Position numbers and translations under genes: made by a program. From positions 1-64,000 of the forward strand of contig NZ_JABLSI010000031.1 of assembly GCF_019303475.1 (NCBI RefSeq): DNA of 64,000 nucleotides, given 5' to 3'. Below the pieces are notes generated by a model. It was not told the DNA's origin. It did not search any database and saw only the letters and a program-made list of their open reading frames with translations. This DNA is from Streptomyces sp. JJ38. Its GTDB lineage: Bacteria; Actinomycetota; Actinomycetes; Streptomycetales; Streptomycetaceae. Of this stretch, positions 24,460 through 32,402 are shown piece by piece. Position 1 is the first letter of the stretch. The number at the start of each line of letters is the position of its first letter.

Positions 24460-25455
24460 GTGAGTGACGTCCGCAATGTGATCATCATCGGTTCCGGGCC
24501 TGCGGGCTACACCGCTGCCCTCTACACCGCGCGTGCCTCGCTGCGTCCGCTGATCTTCGAGGGCTCGGTCACGGCGGGCGGCGCCCTGATGAACACCACC
24601 GAGGTCGAGAACTTCCCGGGCTTCCGCGACGGCATCATGGGTCCGGAGCTGATGGACCAGATGCGCGCCCAGGCCGAGCGCTTCGGCGCGGAGCTGATCC
24701 CGGACGACGTCACCGCCGTCGAGCTGACCGGCGACATCAAGACCGTCACCGACTCCACCGGCACCGTCCACCGTGCCCGGACCGTCATCGTCGCCACCGG
24801 CTCGCAGCACCGCAAGCTCGGCCTGCCGGGCGAGGACGAGCTCTCCGGCCGTGGCGTGTCCTACTGCGCCACCTGCGACGGCTTCTTCTTCCGCGACCAG
24901 GACATCGCCGTCGTCGGCGGTGGTGACACGGCTATGGAAGAGGCCACCTTCCTCTCCCGCTTCGCCAAGTCCGTCACCATCGTCCACCGCCGCGACGCCT
25001 TGCGGGCCTCCAAGGCGATGCAGGACCGCGCCTTCGCCGACCCCAAGATCCGTTTCGCCTGGGACAGCGAGGTCGCCGAGATCCACGCCACCGACGGCAA
25101 GCTGTCCTCGCTCACCCTGCGCTCGACCAAGAACGCGGAGACCTCGGAACTCCCCGTCACCGGGCTGTTCGTCGCCATCGGCCACGACCCGCGCACCGAG
25201 CTCTTCCGGGACACGCTCGACCTGGACGACGAGGGCTACCTCCGCGTGGACGCCCCCTCGACCCGGACCAACGTCCCCGGCGTCTTCGCCGCCGGCGACG
25301 TCGTCGACCACACCTACCGCCAGGCGATCACCGCCGCCGGCACCGGTTGCTCCGCGGCGCTGGACGCCGAGCGCTTCCTCGCCGCCCTGTCGGACGGCGA
25401 GCCGGCCGAGCCCGAGAAGACGGCGGAGGCCACTCCGGCCGCCGCCACCGCCTGA
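24460..25455 (+). CDS. trxB: Thioredoxin reductase
   Basis: NADPH-dependent flavoenzyme reducing thioredoxin; 331 residues. The FAD site is IIIGSGPAGYTAALYTA (8-24), the redox-active CxxC is Cys136/Cys139 in SYCATCDG, the NADPH site is VVGGGDTAMEEA (151-162), and the late FAD motif is GVFAAGDVVD. GTG 24460 has AAGGAAG about 7 nt upstream; the frame is open before it without similarity. Followed after 46 nt by trxA, and driven by the SigR-type promoter at 24374. Confidence 0.97.
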   Translation: MSDVRNVIIIGSGPAGYTAALYTARASLRPLIFEGSVTAGGALMNTTEVENFPGFRDGIMGPELMDQMRAQAERFGAELIPDDVTAVELTGDIKTVTDSTGTVHRARTVIVATGSQHRKLGLPGEDELSGRGVSYCATCDGFFFRDQDIAVVGGGDTAMEEATFLSRFAKSVTIVHRRDALRASKAMQDRAFADPKIRFAWDSEVAEIHATDGKLSSLTLRSTKNAETSELPVTGLFVAIGHDPRTELFRDTLDLDDEGYLRVDAPSTRTNVPGVFAAGDVVDHTYRQAITAAGTGCSAALDAERFLAALSDGEPAEPEKTAEATPAAATA

Positions 25456-25501
25456 GCCGCGGCATCGAAGCTTCCCCACACAGACAACCTGAGGAGACCC
25501 C

Positions 25502-25825
25502 ATGGCCACCCTGACCGTTACCGACGCCGACTTCGAGCAGGTCGTGCTGAAGAGCGACAAGCCTGTGCTCGTCGACTTCTGGGCGGCGTGGTGCGGCCCG
25601 TGCCGTCAGATCGCCCCCTCGCTGGAGGCGATCTCCGAGGAGCACGCTGAGAAGATCACCGTCGTGAAGCTGAACATCGACGAGAACCCGGAGACGGCCG
25701 CCAAGTACGGGATCATGTCCATCCCGACGATGAACGTCTACCAGGGTGGCGCGGTCGCGCAGACGATCGTCGGTGCGAAGCCGAAGGCCGCGCTCGAGCG
25801 CGAGCTGGCCAACTTCCTCGCCTGA
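25502..25825 (+). CDS. trxA: Thioredoxin
   Basis: 107 residues with active site WCGPC (Cys31, Cys34) in VDFWAAWCGPCRQIAP, the cis-Pro segment SIPTMNVYQGG near 76 and a C-terminal helix. It reduces cytoplasmic disulfides with electrons from TrxB. GAGGAGACCCC precedes ATG. Confidence 0.98.
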   Translation: MATLTVTDADFEQVVLKSDKPVLVDFWAAWCGPCRQIAPSLEAISEEHAEKITVVKLNIDENPETAAKYGIMSIPTMNVYQGGAVAQTIVGAKPKAALERELANFLA

Positions 25826-25861
25826 CCCTGACGCCGAGGGCTTCTCGGCTCGTCGCCCGGC

Positions 25862-25875
25862 GTTTCACGTGAAAC
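25862..25875. other. parS: parS site 5
   Basis: Exact GTTTCACGTGAAAC, intergenic; its right half (GAAAC) is also the first five bases of the trxA terminator stem. Confidence 0.95.
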
Positions 25876-25906
25876 GGCCCAGCCCGATCAAGGGCTGGGC
25901 CGTTTC
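25871..25906. terminator. Terminator between trxA and GNAT gene, overlapping parS
   Basis: A 15-bp perfect stem (25871-25885 with 25892-25906), a 6-nt loop GATCAA, then CTTG. It lies between convergent trxA and the acetyltransferase gene, so it could stop transcription from both sides. The left arm begins inside parS site 5. Confidence 0.8.
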
Positions 25907-26015
25907 CTTGTCTTCCACACCGTCCCCGCTGTGCGTCCTGACCGCATGCGTCGCCCGAGTCATGGACCACCACTTCACGCGCCGGGTTCATGGGCTGGCC
26001 CGTGGCACGCACGGC

Positions 26016-26633
26016 CTACAGCGGTCGCGGCACCGGGTCCTTGTGAACGGCCCCGAGAAGCTGGTCGAGTGCCCGCTCGACATCTGCCTTCCAGGACAAC
26101 GTCGTGCGCAGCTCCAGCCGGAGGCGGGGATAGCGCTGGTGCTGTCGCACCGTCTTGAACCCCACCGCCCGCAGCGGCTCGGCCGGGAGCATGCAGCGCG
26201 GTTCCTTTCCCCGAGCATCCGCGATCACCTCAAGCGCGCGGAATCGGCGCTGAAGAGCGTCCTTCGCCACGGTCTGCACCATCACCCGGCCGAGTCCCTG
26301 TCCCCGGAACTCCGGCAGCAGGGCGGCCGTCATGAGCTGCACCGCGTCCGGGGACACGGGGCCGGTGGGAAAGGCCGTGGCCCGGGGCACGAAGGCGGGC
26401 GGGGCGTACAGCGCGAATCCCACGGGCCTCCCGTCCACCAGGACGACCCGGCCACAAGAGCCCCACTCCAGGAGCACGGCGGAGACCCAGGCCTCCTTCT
26501 CCGCCTCGGATTCCCCGGCACGTTCCGCTCGTCCGCCGCGTACCGGATCCAGCTCCCAGAACACACAGCGACGGCACGTCGGTGGCAGATCGGACAGACG
26601 GTCCAGGGTCAGCGGAACGAGTTGACGCCCCAT
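26016..26633 (-). CDS. GNAT family N-acetyltransferase
   Basis: 205 residues. The acetyl-CoA-binding motif A is visible as LLPEFRGQGLGRVMVQTVAKDAL near 110-130, preceded by a beta strand MTAALL. CRRCVFWELDP near residue 20 is a conserved N-terminal feature of this subfamily. Substrate is unknown. It is located 3' of parB on the same strand, a conserved Streptomyces position, but separated by about 80 nt. Confidence 0.85.
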   Translation of the reverse strand: MGRQLVPLTLDRLSDLPPTCRRCVFWELDPVRGGRAERAGESEAEKEAWVSAVLLEWGSCGRVVLVDGRPVGFALYAPPAFVPRATAFPTGPVSPDAVQLMTAALLPEFRGQGLGRVMVQTVAKDALQRRFRALEVIADARGKEPRCMLPAEPLRAVGFKTVRQHQRYPRLRLELRTTLSWKADVERALDQLLGAVHKDPVPRPL

Positions 26634-26714
26634 GGATCCATCGTATCCATGGGGCGTCGACGGGGATCGCTCAGCCGCTGCTTCCCGGCGGAACGCCCGG
26701 CCCAGCGGCTCCTT

Positions 26715-27851
26715 CTACCTGGCGGTGTCCTCGTCCTCCTCGGCTGCGAGCCGCTGCTCCAGCACGCGCCCCTCGCCGGGCGCGAGGGAGCCCAGAATCC
26801 GCTCCAGATCCTCTATCGAGGCGAACTCGACGACGATCTTTCCCTTCTTCTGCCCGAGGTCGACCTTCACCCGGGTCTCGAAGCGGTCGGAGAGCCGGTG
26901 GGCCAGATGGTCCAGGGCGGGGGAGAGCCGCTTGCCGGCTCTTGGCGCCTTGGCCTTGGTGGGCCGGCCCGGCTTGTCGTTCATCAGGGTGACGATCTCT
27001 TCGACGGCCCGCACCGAGAGCCCCTCGGCCACGATGCGATGGGCCAGGCGGTCCTGCTCCTCCGAGTCGTCGACGGAGAGCAGAGCCCGCGCGTGGCCCG
27101 CCGAGAGCACCCCGGCGGCCACTCGACGCTGCACGGGAGGCGACAGACGCAGCAGCCGGAGGGTGTTGGACACCTGAGGCCGCGAACGGCCGATCCGGTC
27201 GGCAAGCTGGTCATGCGTGCACTCGAAGTCCTTCAGCAGCTGGTCGTAGGCCGCTGCCTCTTCCAGCGGATTGAGCTGCGCCCGGTGCAGGTTCTCCAGC
27301 AGGGCATCCAGGAGGAGTTGGTCATCGCCCGTGGCGCGGACGATGGCCGGGATCGCCTCCAGACCGGCTTCACGGCAAGCGCGCCAGCGGCGCTCACCCA
27401 TGATGAGTTCGTAGCGCTCCGCTCCGAGTTGCCGCACGACGACGGGCTGGAGCAGACCCACCTCCTTGATGGAGGTGACCAGCTCGGCCAAGGCGTCCTC
27501 GTCGAAGACCTCACGAGGCTGACGCGGGTTGGGCGTAATCGCGTCGAGCGGGACCTCGGCGAAGTGTGCGCCCGCCACCTCCGCGAGCTCCGGCCCGCTC
27601 GGAGCCTCCGAGGCCTGGGCCGTTGCCCCGCTGCGCCCCGCGACGGGCTGGCCCTCCTCGGCCATATCCGGAAGGGCGGTCACGGCAGCGGCGGCGACGC
27701 CTCGCTCGGAGTTGATCACCGGGACCGCTGAGGGCGAGGTGGCACCGTTGATTCCGATCGTCGGAACCGGGGCGTTGTCGTCCTGACTCTTGGGGGCCTC
27801 GGGAATCAGCGCGGCGAGCCCGCGGCCCAGTCCCCTACGTCGTTCGCTCAC
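26715..27851 (-). CDS. parB: Chromosome partitioning protein ParB
   Basis: 378 residues. The N-terminus (VSERRRGLGRGLAALIP) has the basic ParA-stimulating patch. The CTPase/ParB domain includes ITPNPRQPREVFDED, VVRQLGAERYELIMGERRWRA (GERRxR) and NLHRAQLNPLEEAAAY. The helix-turn-helix QLADRIGRSRPQVSNTLRLL recognises parS, and a C-terminal dimerisation domain follows. It spreads on DNA around parS and condenses the origin region, which is critical during sporulation. GTG 27851 overlaps the parA stop (GTGA), so parAB are coupled. Eight parS sites lie in this window. Confidence 0.97.
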   Translation of the reverse strand: MSERRRGLGRGLAALIPEAPKSQDDNAPVPTIGINGATSPSAVPVINSERGVAAAAVTALPDMAEEGQPVAGRSGATAQASEAPSGPELAEVAGAHFAEVPLDAITPNPRQPREVFDEDALAELVTSIKEVGLLQPVVVRQLGAERYELIMGERRWRACREAGLEAIPAIVRATGDDQLLLDALLENLHRAQLNPLEEAAAYDQLLKDFECTHDQLADRIGRSRPQVSNTLRLLRLSPPVQRRVAAGVLSAGHARALLSVDDSEEQDRLAHRIVAEGLSVRAVEEIVTLMNDKPGRPTKAKAPRAGKRLSPALDHLAHRLSDRFETRVKVDLGQKKGKIVVEFASIEDLERILGSLAPGEGRVLEQRLAAEEDEDTAR

Positions 27852-28897
27852 TGGATCCCCTCCGCCGTACTGTGCTGGTGGTTCTGATGCGCCTCGGTGT
27901 TGCGCAGAGCGATTTCCCGGGCGGCTTCCAGGTAGGAGAGCGCACCGCTGGAGCCCGGGTCGTAGGTGAGTACTGTCTGCCCATAGCTGGGTGCCTCGGA
28001 GATCCGTACAGAGCGCGGGATGTTGGTGCGCAGGACCTCGTTCTGGAAGTGTCCTCGGACTTCGTCGGCCACCTGGGAGGCCAGCCGGGTCCGCCCGTCG
28101 TACATCGTGAGCAGAATGGTGGAGACATGGAGCGCGGGGTTGAGGTGCCCCTTGACCAGGTCCACATTCCGCAGCAACTGCCCGAGTCCTTCCAGCGCGT
28201 AGTACTCGCACTGAATCGGGATGATGACTTCGGTGCTCGCCACGAGCGCGTTGACGGTCAGCAGACCCAGCGATGGCGGGCAGTCGATGAGGATGTAGTC
28301 CAGCGGCTGTTCATAGGCGGAGACCGCGCGCTGTAGCCTGCTTTCCCGCGCGACCAGTGACACGAGTTCGATCTCCGCACCGGCGAGATCGATCGTGGCA
28401 GGCGCGCAGAAGAGGCCCTCCACGTCCCGGACGGGCTGGACCACCTCGGACAGCGGCTTGCTTTCCACGAGGACGTCGTAGATCGAAGGCACTTCCGCGT
28501 GGTGATCGATGCCCAGCGCGGTGGACGCGTTGCCCTGTGGGTCCAGGTCGACCACGAGAACACGGGCACCGTGCAACGCCAGCGAGGCTGCGAGGTTCAC
28601 CGTCGTCGTGGTCTTCCCCACGCCACCCTTCTGGTTGGCGACGACCATCACGCGGGTCTGAGCGGGCCTGGGAAGCCCCTCACCGGCGCGGTGCATCGCC
28701 TCAACGGCCTGCTGGGCGGCACGGCCGATGGGAGTGTCGTCCATGGGAGGCAGCGTCTCACGCGTTTCACGTGAAACATCCGCCAGTTCAGCGCGGGGAC
28801 CAGGGACCGGGTCGGCCATCGGTCCCGCGGTATCAGCGTCGGACCGCAACGGTTCACTCTCCTCGGAAGGCACCTTCGCAGAGTCAAAGACTGCCAT
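27848..28897 (-). CDS. parA: Chromosome partitioning ATPase ParA
   Basis: 349 residues with the chosen ATG 28897 (GGAAAG upstream). A variable ~100-residue N-terminal extension precedes the deviant Walker A VANQKGGVGKTTTTVNLA. The switch region DLDPQGNASTALGI and the Walker B region YILIDCPPSLGLL follow. ParA polymerises along the hyphal tip region and positions ParB complexes. parS site 6 lies within the extension, encoding VSRET. Two consensus DnaA boxes lie 37-63 nt upstream of the start. The start could instead be 28819 or a GTG near 28912. Confidence 0.95.
   Translation of the reverse strand: MAVFDSAKVPSEESEPLRSDADTAGPMADPVPGPRAELADVSRETRETLPPMDDTPIGRAAQQAVEAMHRAGEGLPRPAQTRVMVVANQKGGVGKTTTTVNLAASLALHGARVLVVDLDPQGNASTALGIDHHAEVPSIYDVLVESKPLSEVVQPVRDVEGLFCAPATIDLAGAEIELVSLVARESRLQRAVSAYEQPLDYILIDCPPSLGLLTVNALVASTEVIIPIQCEYYALEGLGQLLRNVDLVKGHLNPALHVSTILLTMYDGRTRLASQVADEVRGHFQNEVLRTNIPRSVRISEAPSYGQTVLTYDPGSSGALSYLEAAREIALRNTEAHQNHQHSTAEGIQ
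28764..28777. other. parS: parS site 6 (inside parA)
   Basis: Exact GTTTCACGTGAAAC within the N-terminal extension of ParA, read on the minus strand as Val-Ser-Arg-Glu-Thr. Confidence 0.95.
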
Positions 28898-28933
28898 GCT
28901 TTCCGAACGGTGAACCACTGAGCCCCGCTGTTC

Positions 28934-28960
28934 TGTGGACAACTCGCCAGTTGTGGACAA
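28934..28960 (-). promoter_or_regulatory. Two consensus DnaA boxes upstream of parAB
   Basis: TGTGGACAA occurs at 28934-28942 and 28952-28960; on the minus (parA) strand both read TTGTCCACA, the exact actinobacterial DnaA-box consensus, in the same orientation and 18 bp apart. They lie 37-63 nt upstream of the parA start, where the promoter is expected. Confidence 0.65.
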
Positions 28961-29049
28961 GTTCTCCGGGCGGGAAGGACGCTTGGTACGGGCCTGCGGC
29001 TCGGCGGCAGCACGACCCCGACTGATGATTCCATGCAGAAGGGAGCGGC

Positions 29050-29063
29050 GTTTCACGTGAAAC
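29050..29063. other. parS: parS site 7
   Basis: Exact GTTTCACGTGAAAC in the parA-rsmG intergenic region, about 150 nt upstream of parA. Confidence 0.95.
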
Positions 29064-29233
29064 ACGATGCCCCCGCGGCGCGCACCACCTCGGCCGACAC
29101 TCCGCAATTGGGCATTTTTGCCGCTTTTATGGAGTAGGCGGGTCCGGGGCGGTGCCGGCTCCCCCGCCCTGACGGGAGGCCAGGCCCGCACCGAGGAGAA
29201 TCCCGGCGGACCCAGCCTGGCAGGCCCAGAAAC

Positions 29234-29998
29234 CTAACGTCGCCGGCGTCCGGAACGGCCCGCCCGCGCCGCCTTGGCGCGTTTGGCCGCGAAGCGCACA
29301 CCCCCGGGGCTCTCACCCACCTCGGCGCGCACCACGGTCGACAGAGGATCGACCACGCCAGCCCCCACCTGGACGACCGAGGCCTTCACCACGCCGAGCT
29401 TCTGCAGCGCCGAGCGGGCGCCCTTCAGCTCCTCCTCCGCGGTGTCGCCCTTCAGCGCGAGCATCTCGCCGTACGGCCGCAGCAGGGGCACACCCCAGCC
29501 GGCGAGCCGATCCAGCGGAGCCACCGCCCGCGCCGTGACGACGTGTACCGGGGCCAGGGTGCCCAGGACCTCCTCGGCCCGGCCCCGCACCACGGTGACA
29601 TGGTCCAGGCCGAGCAGCTCCACGGCCTCCTGGAGGAACGTCGTCCGCCGCAGCAGCGGTTCCAGCAGCGTGATCCGCAGATCCGGGCGTACGAGCGCGA
29701 GCGGAATCCCGGGCAGGCCGGCGCCGGACCCCACGTCGCAGACGGTCACGCCGTCCGGAACGACCTCGGACAGCACCGCACAGTTCAGCAGGTGCCGGCC
29801 CCACAACCTGGGGACCTCACGCGGGCCGATCAGCCCGCGGCGCACTCCCGCGTCCGCCAGCAGTTCGGCGTAGCGGATCGCGTCGGGCAGGCGGTCCCCG
29901 AAGACCGCCTCCGCATTCTCCGGGGGAGGAGCGAGTTCCTGCGAGACAGGGGCCTCGCCGTTCTCGCCCTCACCCCTGACGCCGCCCTCCGCTGTCAC
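29234..29998 (-). CDS. rsmG: 16S rRNA m7G527 methyltransferase RsmG (GidB)
   Basis: 254 residues. The SAM-binding motif is VCDVGSGAGLPGIPLAL near 88-105, followed by LRITLLEPLLRRTTFLQEA and the family segment VVTARAVAPLDRL. It methylates N7 of G527 in 16S rRNA; loss gives low-level streptomycin resistance. The basic tail (KRAKAARAGRSGRRRR) is typical of actinobacterial versions. GTG 29998 overlaps the jag stop by 4 nt. Confidence 0.96.
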   Translation of the reverse strand: MTAEGGVRGEGENGEAPVSQELAPPPENAEAVFGDRLPDAIRYAELLADAGVRRGLIGPREVPRLWGRHLLNCAVLSEVVPDGVTVCDVGSGAGLPGIPLALVRPDLRITLLEPLLRRTTFLQEAVELLGLDHVTVVRGRAEEVLGTLAPVHVVTARAVAPLDRLAGWGVPLLRPYGEMLALKGDTAEEELKGARSALQKLGVVKASVVQVGAGVVDPLSTVVRAEVGESPGGVRFAAKRAKAARAGRSGRRRR

Positions 29999-30498
29999 GG
30001 CAGGACGACCACACAGCGCTGCGGCTCCTCACCCTCCGACTCGCTCCGCAGCCCCGCCGCCTTGACGGCGTCGTGGACGACCTTGCGCTCGAAGGGTGAC
30101 ATCGGCTTGAGCTTCACGGCCTCGCCGCTGCTCTGCGCCTGCTCCGCGGCCTCGGTGGCGAGCTTGGTGAGCTCCTCGCGCTTACGTGCGCGGAACCCGG
30201 CGATGTCGAGCATGAGCCGACTGCGGTCGCCGGTCTCCCGATGCACGGCGAGCCGGGTCAGCTCCTGCAGGGCCTCCAGCACCTCGCCATCCCGGCCGAC
30301 GAGCTTCTGCAGGTCGCGGCTGCCGGCGTCGCTGATGATCGAGACGGCGGCACGGTCGCCCTCGACGTCCATGTCGATGTCGCCGTCCAGGTCCGCGATG
30401 TCGAGCAGACCCTCCAGGTAGTCGGCCGCGATCTCCCCTTCCTGCTCCAGGCGGGAAAGGGTGTCGGTGCCCTCAGCGGCTTCGGTGGTGTCCGTCAC
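29995..30498 (-). CDS. jag: Jag/KhpB-type RNA-binding protein (KH and R3H)
   Basis: 167 residues. An acidic N-terminus is followed by a KH domain with VGRDGEVLEALQELTRLAVH (GxxG equivalent GRDG) and an R3H domain (about 115-165) with LKPMSPFERKVVHDAV. The family binds RNA and is linked to cell-envelope homeostasis. GTG 30498 is selected because the domains begin shortly after it and it sits 14 nt from yidC; its stop overlaps rsmG. Confidence 0.93.
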   Translation of the reverse strand: MTDTTEAAEGTDTLSRLEQEGEIAADYLEGLLDIADLDGDIDMDVEGDRAAVSIISDAGSRDLQKLVGRDGEVLEALQELTRLAVHRETGDRSRLMLDIAGFRARKREELTKLATEAAEQAQSSGEAVKLKPMSPFERKVVHDAVKAAGLRSESEGEEPQRCVVVLP

Positions 30499-30512
30499 TG
30501 ATGGACTCCCTC

Positions 30513-31586
30513 TCACTTCTTCGACTTCGCGGACTGCGGCTTCTTCTTGCCCTGCTGGGGCTTCTTGCCCTGCTGCGGACGGTTCGGCTTGGCCTGCTCC
30601 GTCGTCGGCTGTGCGGGCTTGCCCGGGGCCTGCTTGGTGCCGCCATGGGCGGCGGCCGTCTGGCGCTGGGACTTGGACTGTCGCTTGGGCTGGGTGCGGT
30701 TGGCCCGCGCCTGCTCCACGGCCTCCTTGGCCGCGACCTCGACCGGGTCCTCCTTGATCTTGCCCTTCGCACGCAGCTTCTCCTGCCGCTGCTTGAAGGC
30801 CAGGGACCCCGGCGTCGGGTTGCGCTTGATCACGTACATCTGCTGGCCCAGCGTCCACACGTTGGTGGTCAGCCAGTAGACGAGGACACCGACCGGGAAG
30901 TTGATGCCGAAGACGGCGAACATGATCGGGAAGATGTACATCAGCAGCTTCTGCTGCTGCATGAACGGCGTCTTGACCGTCAGGTCGACGTTCTTCGTCA
31001 TCAGCTGGCGCTGCGTGTAGAACTGCGACAGCGACATCAGGACGATCATGATGACGGTGACGACCCGCACGTCCATCAGCGTGGCTTGCAGCGCCTCAAC
31101 GGTGCTGGCGCTGTCCATGAACTTCGCCGCGATCGGGGCACCGAAGATCTGGGCGTTCCGGGCGCTGTCGACCATCTCCTGGTTGTCGATCACGCCGACC
31201 GTCTGGTCGTTGGCGATCTTGTTCAGCACCTGGAAGAGCGCCAGGAAGAACGGGGACTGCGCCAGGATGGGAAGGCAGCTGGAGAGCGGGTTGGTACCCG
31301 TCTCCTTGTACAGCTTCATCATCTCTTCGGACTGACGCTGCTTGTCGCTCTTGTAGCGCTCCTGGATCGCCTTCATCTTCGGCTGGAGCGCCTGCATGTT
31401 CCGCGTGGCCTTGATCTGCTTGACGAACAGCGGGATCAGGGCGATCCGGATGACCACCACCAGGCAGACGATGGACAGACCCCAGGCCCAACCGCTGTCC
31501 TCGTCGAAGACCAGGCTGAACAGCGAGTGGAACTGGACGATGATCCAGGAAACTGCGGTATAGAGAGGACCGAGGATCGTGTCCAC
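30513..31586 (-). CDS. yidC: Membrane protein insertase YidC
   Basis: 357 residues of the Gram-positive (Oxa1-like) form. Five helices are visible: an N-terminal one (about 5-30), WGLSIVCLVVVIRIALIP (about 37-54), SCLPILAQSPFFLALFQVL (about 101-120), VVTVIMIVLMSLSQF (about 175-190) and LMYIFPIMFAVFGINFPVGVLVYW (about 215-238). The hydrophilic groove Arg lies in VIRIALIP. The C-terminal ~100 residues are a Lys/Gln-rich cytoplasmic tail that can contact ribosomes. It inserts membrane proteins alone or with SecYEG. It starts 3 nt after yidD. Confidence 0.96.
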   Translation of the reverse strand: MDTILGPLYTAVSWIIVQFHSLFSLVFDEDSGWAWGLSIVCLVVVIRIALIPLFVKQIKATRNMQALQPKMKAIQERYKSDKQRQSEEMMKLYKETGTNPLSSCLPILAQSPFFLALFQVLNKIANDQTVGVIDNQEMVDSARNAQIFGAPIAAKFMDSASTVEALQATLMDVRVVTVIMIVLMSLSQFYTQRQLMTKNVDLTVKTPFMQQQKLLMYIFPIMFAVFGINFPVGVLVYWLTTNVWTLGQQMYVIKRNPTPGSLAFKQRQEKLRAKGKIKEDPVEVAAKEAVEQARANRTQPKRQSKSQRQTAAAHGGTKQAPGKPAQPTTEQAKPNRPQQGKKPQQGKKKPQSAKSKK

Positions 31587-31589
31587 GAA

Positions 31590-31877
31590 TCAGGCTCCTT
31601 GGGCGTGGGACTGGGTCCGATGCTGCCAGCGGCTCCGCAGCCGCTGATGCCAGACCGGGTGCTTCCGGGCAGGAACATGGTCGACGCCACCGGGCGACCA
31701 GGGGTTGCAGCGCAGGATGCGCCAGGCGGTCAGTGCCGTGCCCTTCACCGCGCCGTGCAGGCGAATGGCCTCATAGCCGTAGTGCGAGCACGACGGGTAG
31801 TACCGGCACACCGGCCCGAGCATCGGGCTGATGGTCCACTGATACAGCTTGATCAGCCACAGGAGCGGGTACTTCAC
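31590..31877 (-). CDS. yidD: Membrane protein insertion efficiency factor YidD
   Basis: 95 residues with the family signature LIKLYQWTISPMLGPVCRYYPSCSHYGYEAI, seen in full order but quoted only in part here: YQWTISP, CRYYPSCSHYG and CNPWSPGGVDHVP. It has an amphipathic N-terminal helix. It assists YidC-dependent insertion. GTG 31877 overlaps the rnpA stop by 4 nt. Confidence 0.94.
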   Translation of the reverse strand: MKYPLLWLIKLYQWTISPMLGPVCRYYPSCSHYGYEAIRLHGAVKGTALTAWRILRCNPWSPGGVDHVPARKHPVWHQRLRSRWQHRTQSHAQGA

Positions 31878-32242
31878 GTCGGCGGCCCTCCAAGCAGCCG
31901 CTGCAGCGCGGAGTCGAGATCACGGGCGAGCGAGTCATGACCCGCGTCTCCCGCGCCGGGCAGCGCCCGTACGACAACCAGGCTACCGGGGGCCAGCAGC
32001 CTCAGCCGCTCACGCATGAGATGCCGCAGGCGCCGCTTCACCCGATTCCGGACAACGGCGTTCCCCACGGCCCGGCTCACGACGAAACCCGCACGCGGCG
32101 GGGGAGCGTTCTCCCCCGTCCCGTGCGGGTCCGTTCCGCTGCGCAGATGGACGACGAGTAGCGGGCGGCCGGCCCGCCTCCCTCGCCGTACCGCGGCCGA
32201 GAAGTCCTCGCGCCGCCTCAGCCGGTGCTCGGTAGGCAGCAC
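31874..32242 (-). CDS. rnpA: Ribonuclease P protein component
   Basis: 122 residues. It begins MLPTEHRLRRREDFSAAVRRG, followed by the RNR motif GNAVVRNRVKRRLRHLMRE near 74-92. It is the protein cofactor of the RNase P ribozyme that matures tRNA 5' ends. The rpmH-rnpA-yidD-yidC order is nearly universal. It lies 22 nt after rpmH. Confidence 0.97.
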   Translation of the reverse strand: MLPTEHRLRRREDFSAAVRRGRRAGRPLLVVHLRSGTDPHGTGENAPPPRAGFVVSRAVGNAVVRNRVKRRLRHLMRERLRLLAPGSLVVVRALPGAGDAGHDSLARDLDSALQRLLGGPPT

Positions 32243-32264
32243 GTCATGGACCTGAGGCCGAGGC

Positions 32265-32402
32265 TCAGGCCGACAGGCGGGCGCGGCCCTTGCTGCGCCG
32301 GTTCGCGACGATGGCGCGGCCGGCGCGGGTCCGCATGCGCAGCCGGAAGCCGTGGGTCTTCGCGCGGCGGCGGTTGTTCGGCTGGAAGGTGCGCTTGCTC
32401 AC
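32265..32402 (-). CDS. rpmH: 50S ribosomal protein L34
   Basis: 45 residues, VSKRTFQPNNRRRAKTHGFR and onward, ending in the basic KGRARLSA. The full-length L34 matches the family exactly. GTG 32402 is the start, with GGAGCCCC upstream. First gene of the minus-strand rpmH-rnpA-yidDC-jag-rsmG chain, divergent from dnaA. Confidence 0.98.
   Translation of the reverse strand: MSKRTFQPNNRRRAKTHGFRLRMRTRAGRAIVANRRSKGRARLSA

Larger units (their letters stand above)
28898..29233. other. Intergenic region between parA and rsmG
   Basis: About 335 bases without a gene. It holds the two DnaA boxes and parS site 7, plus an AT-richer stretch at 29095-29140. The frame of parA stays open through it, but the residues show no family similarity. 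Confidence 0.5.
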
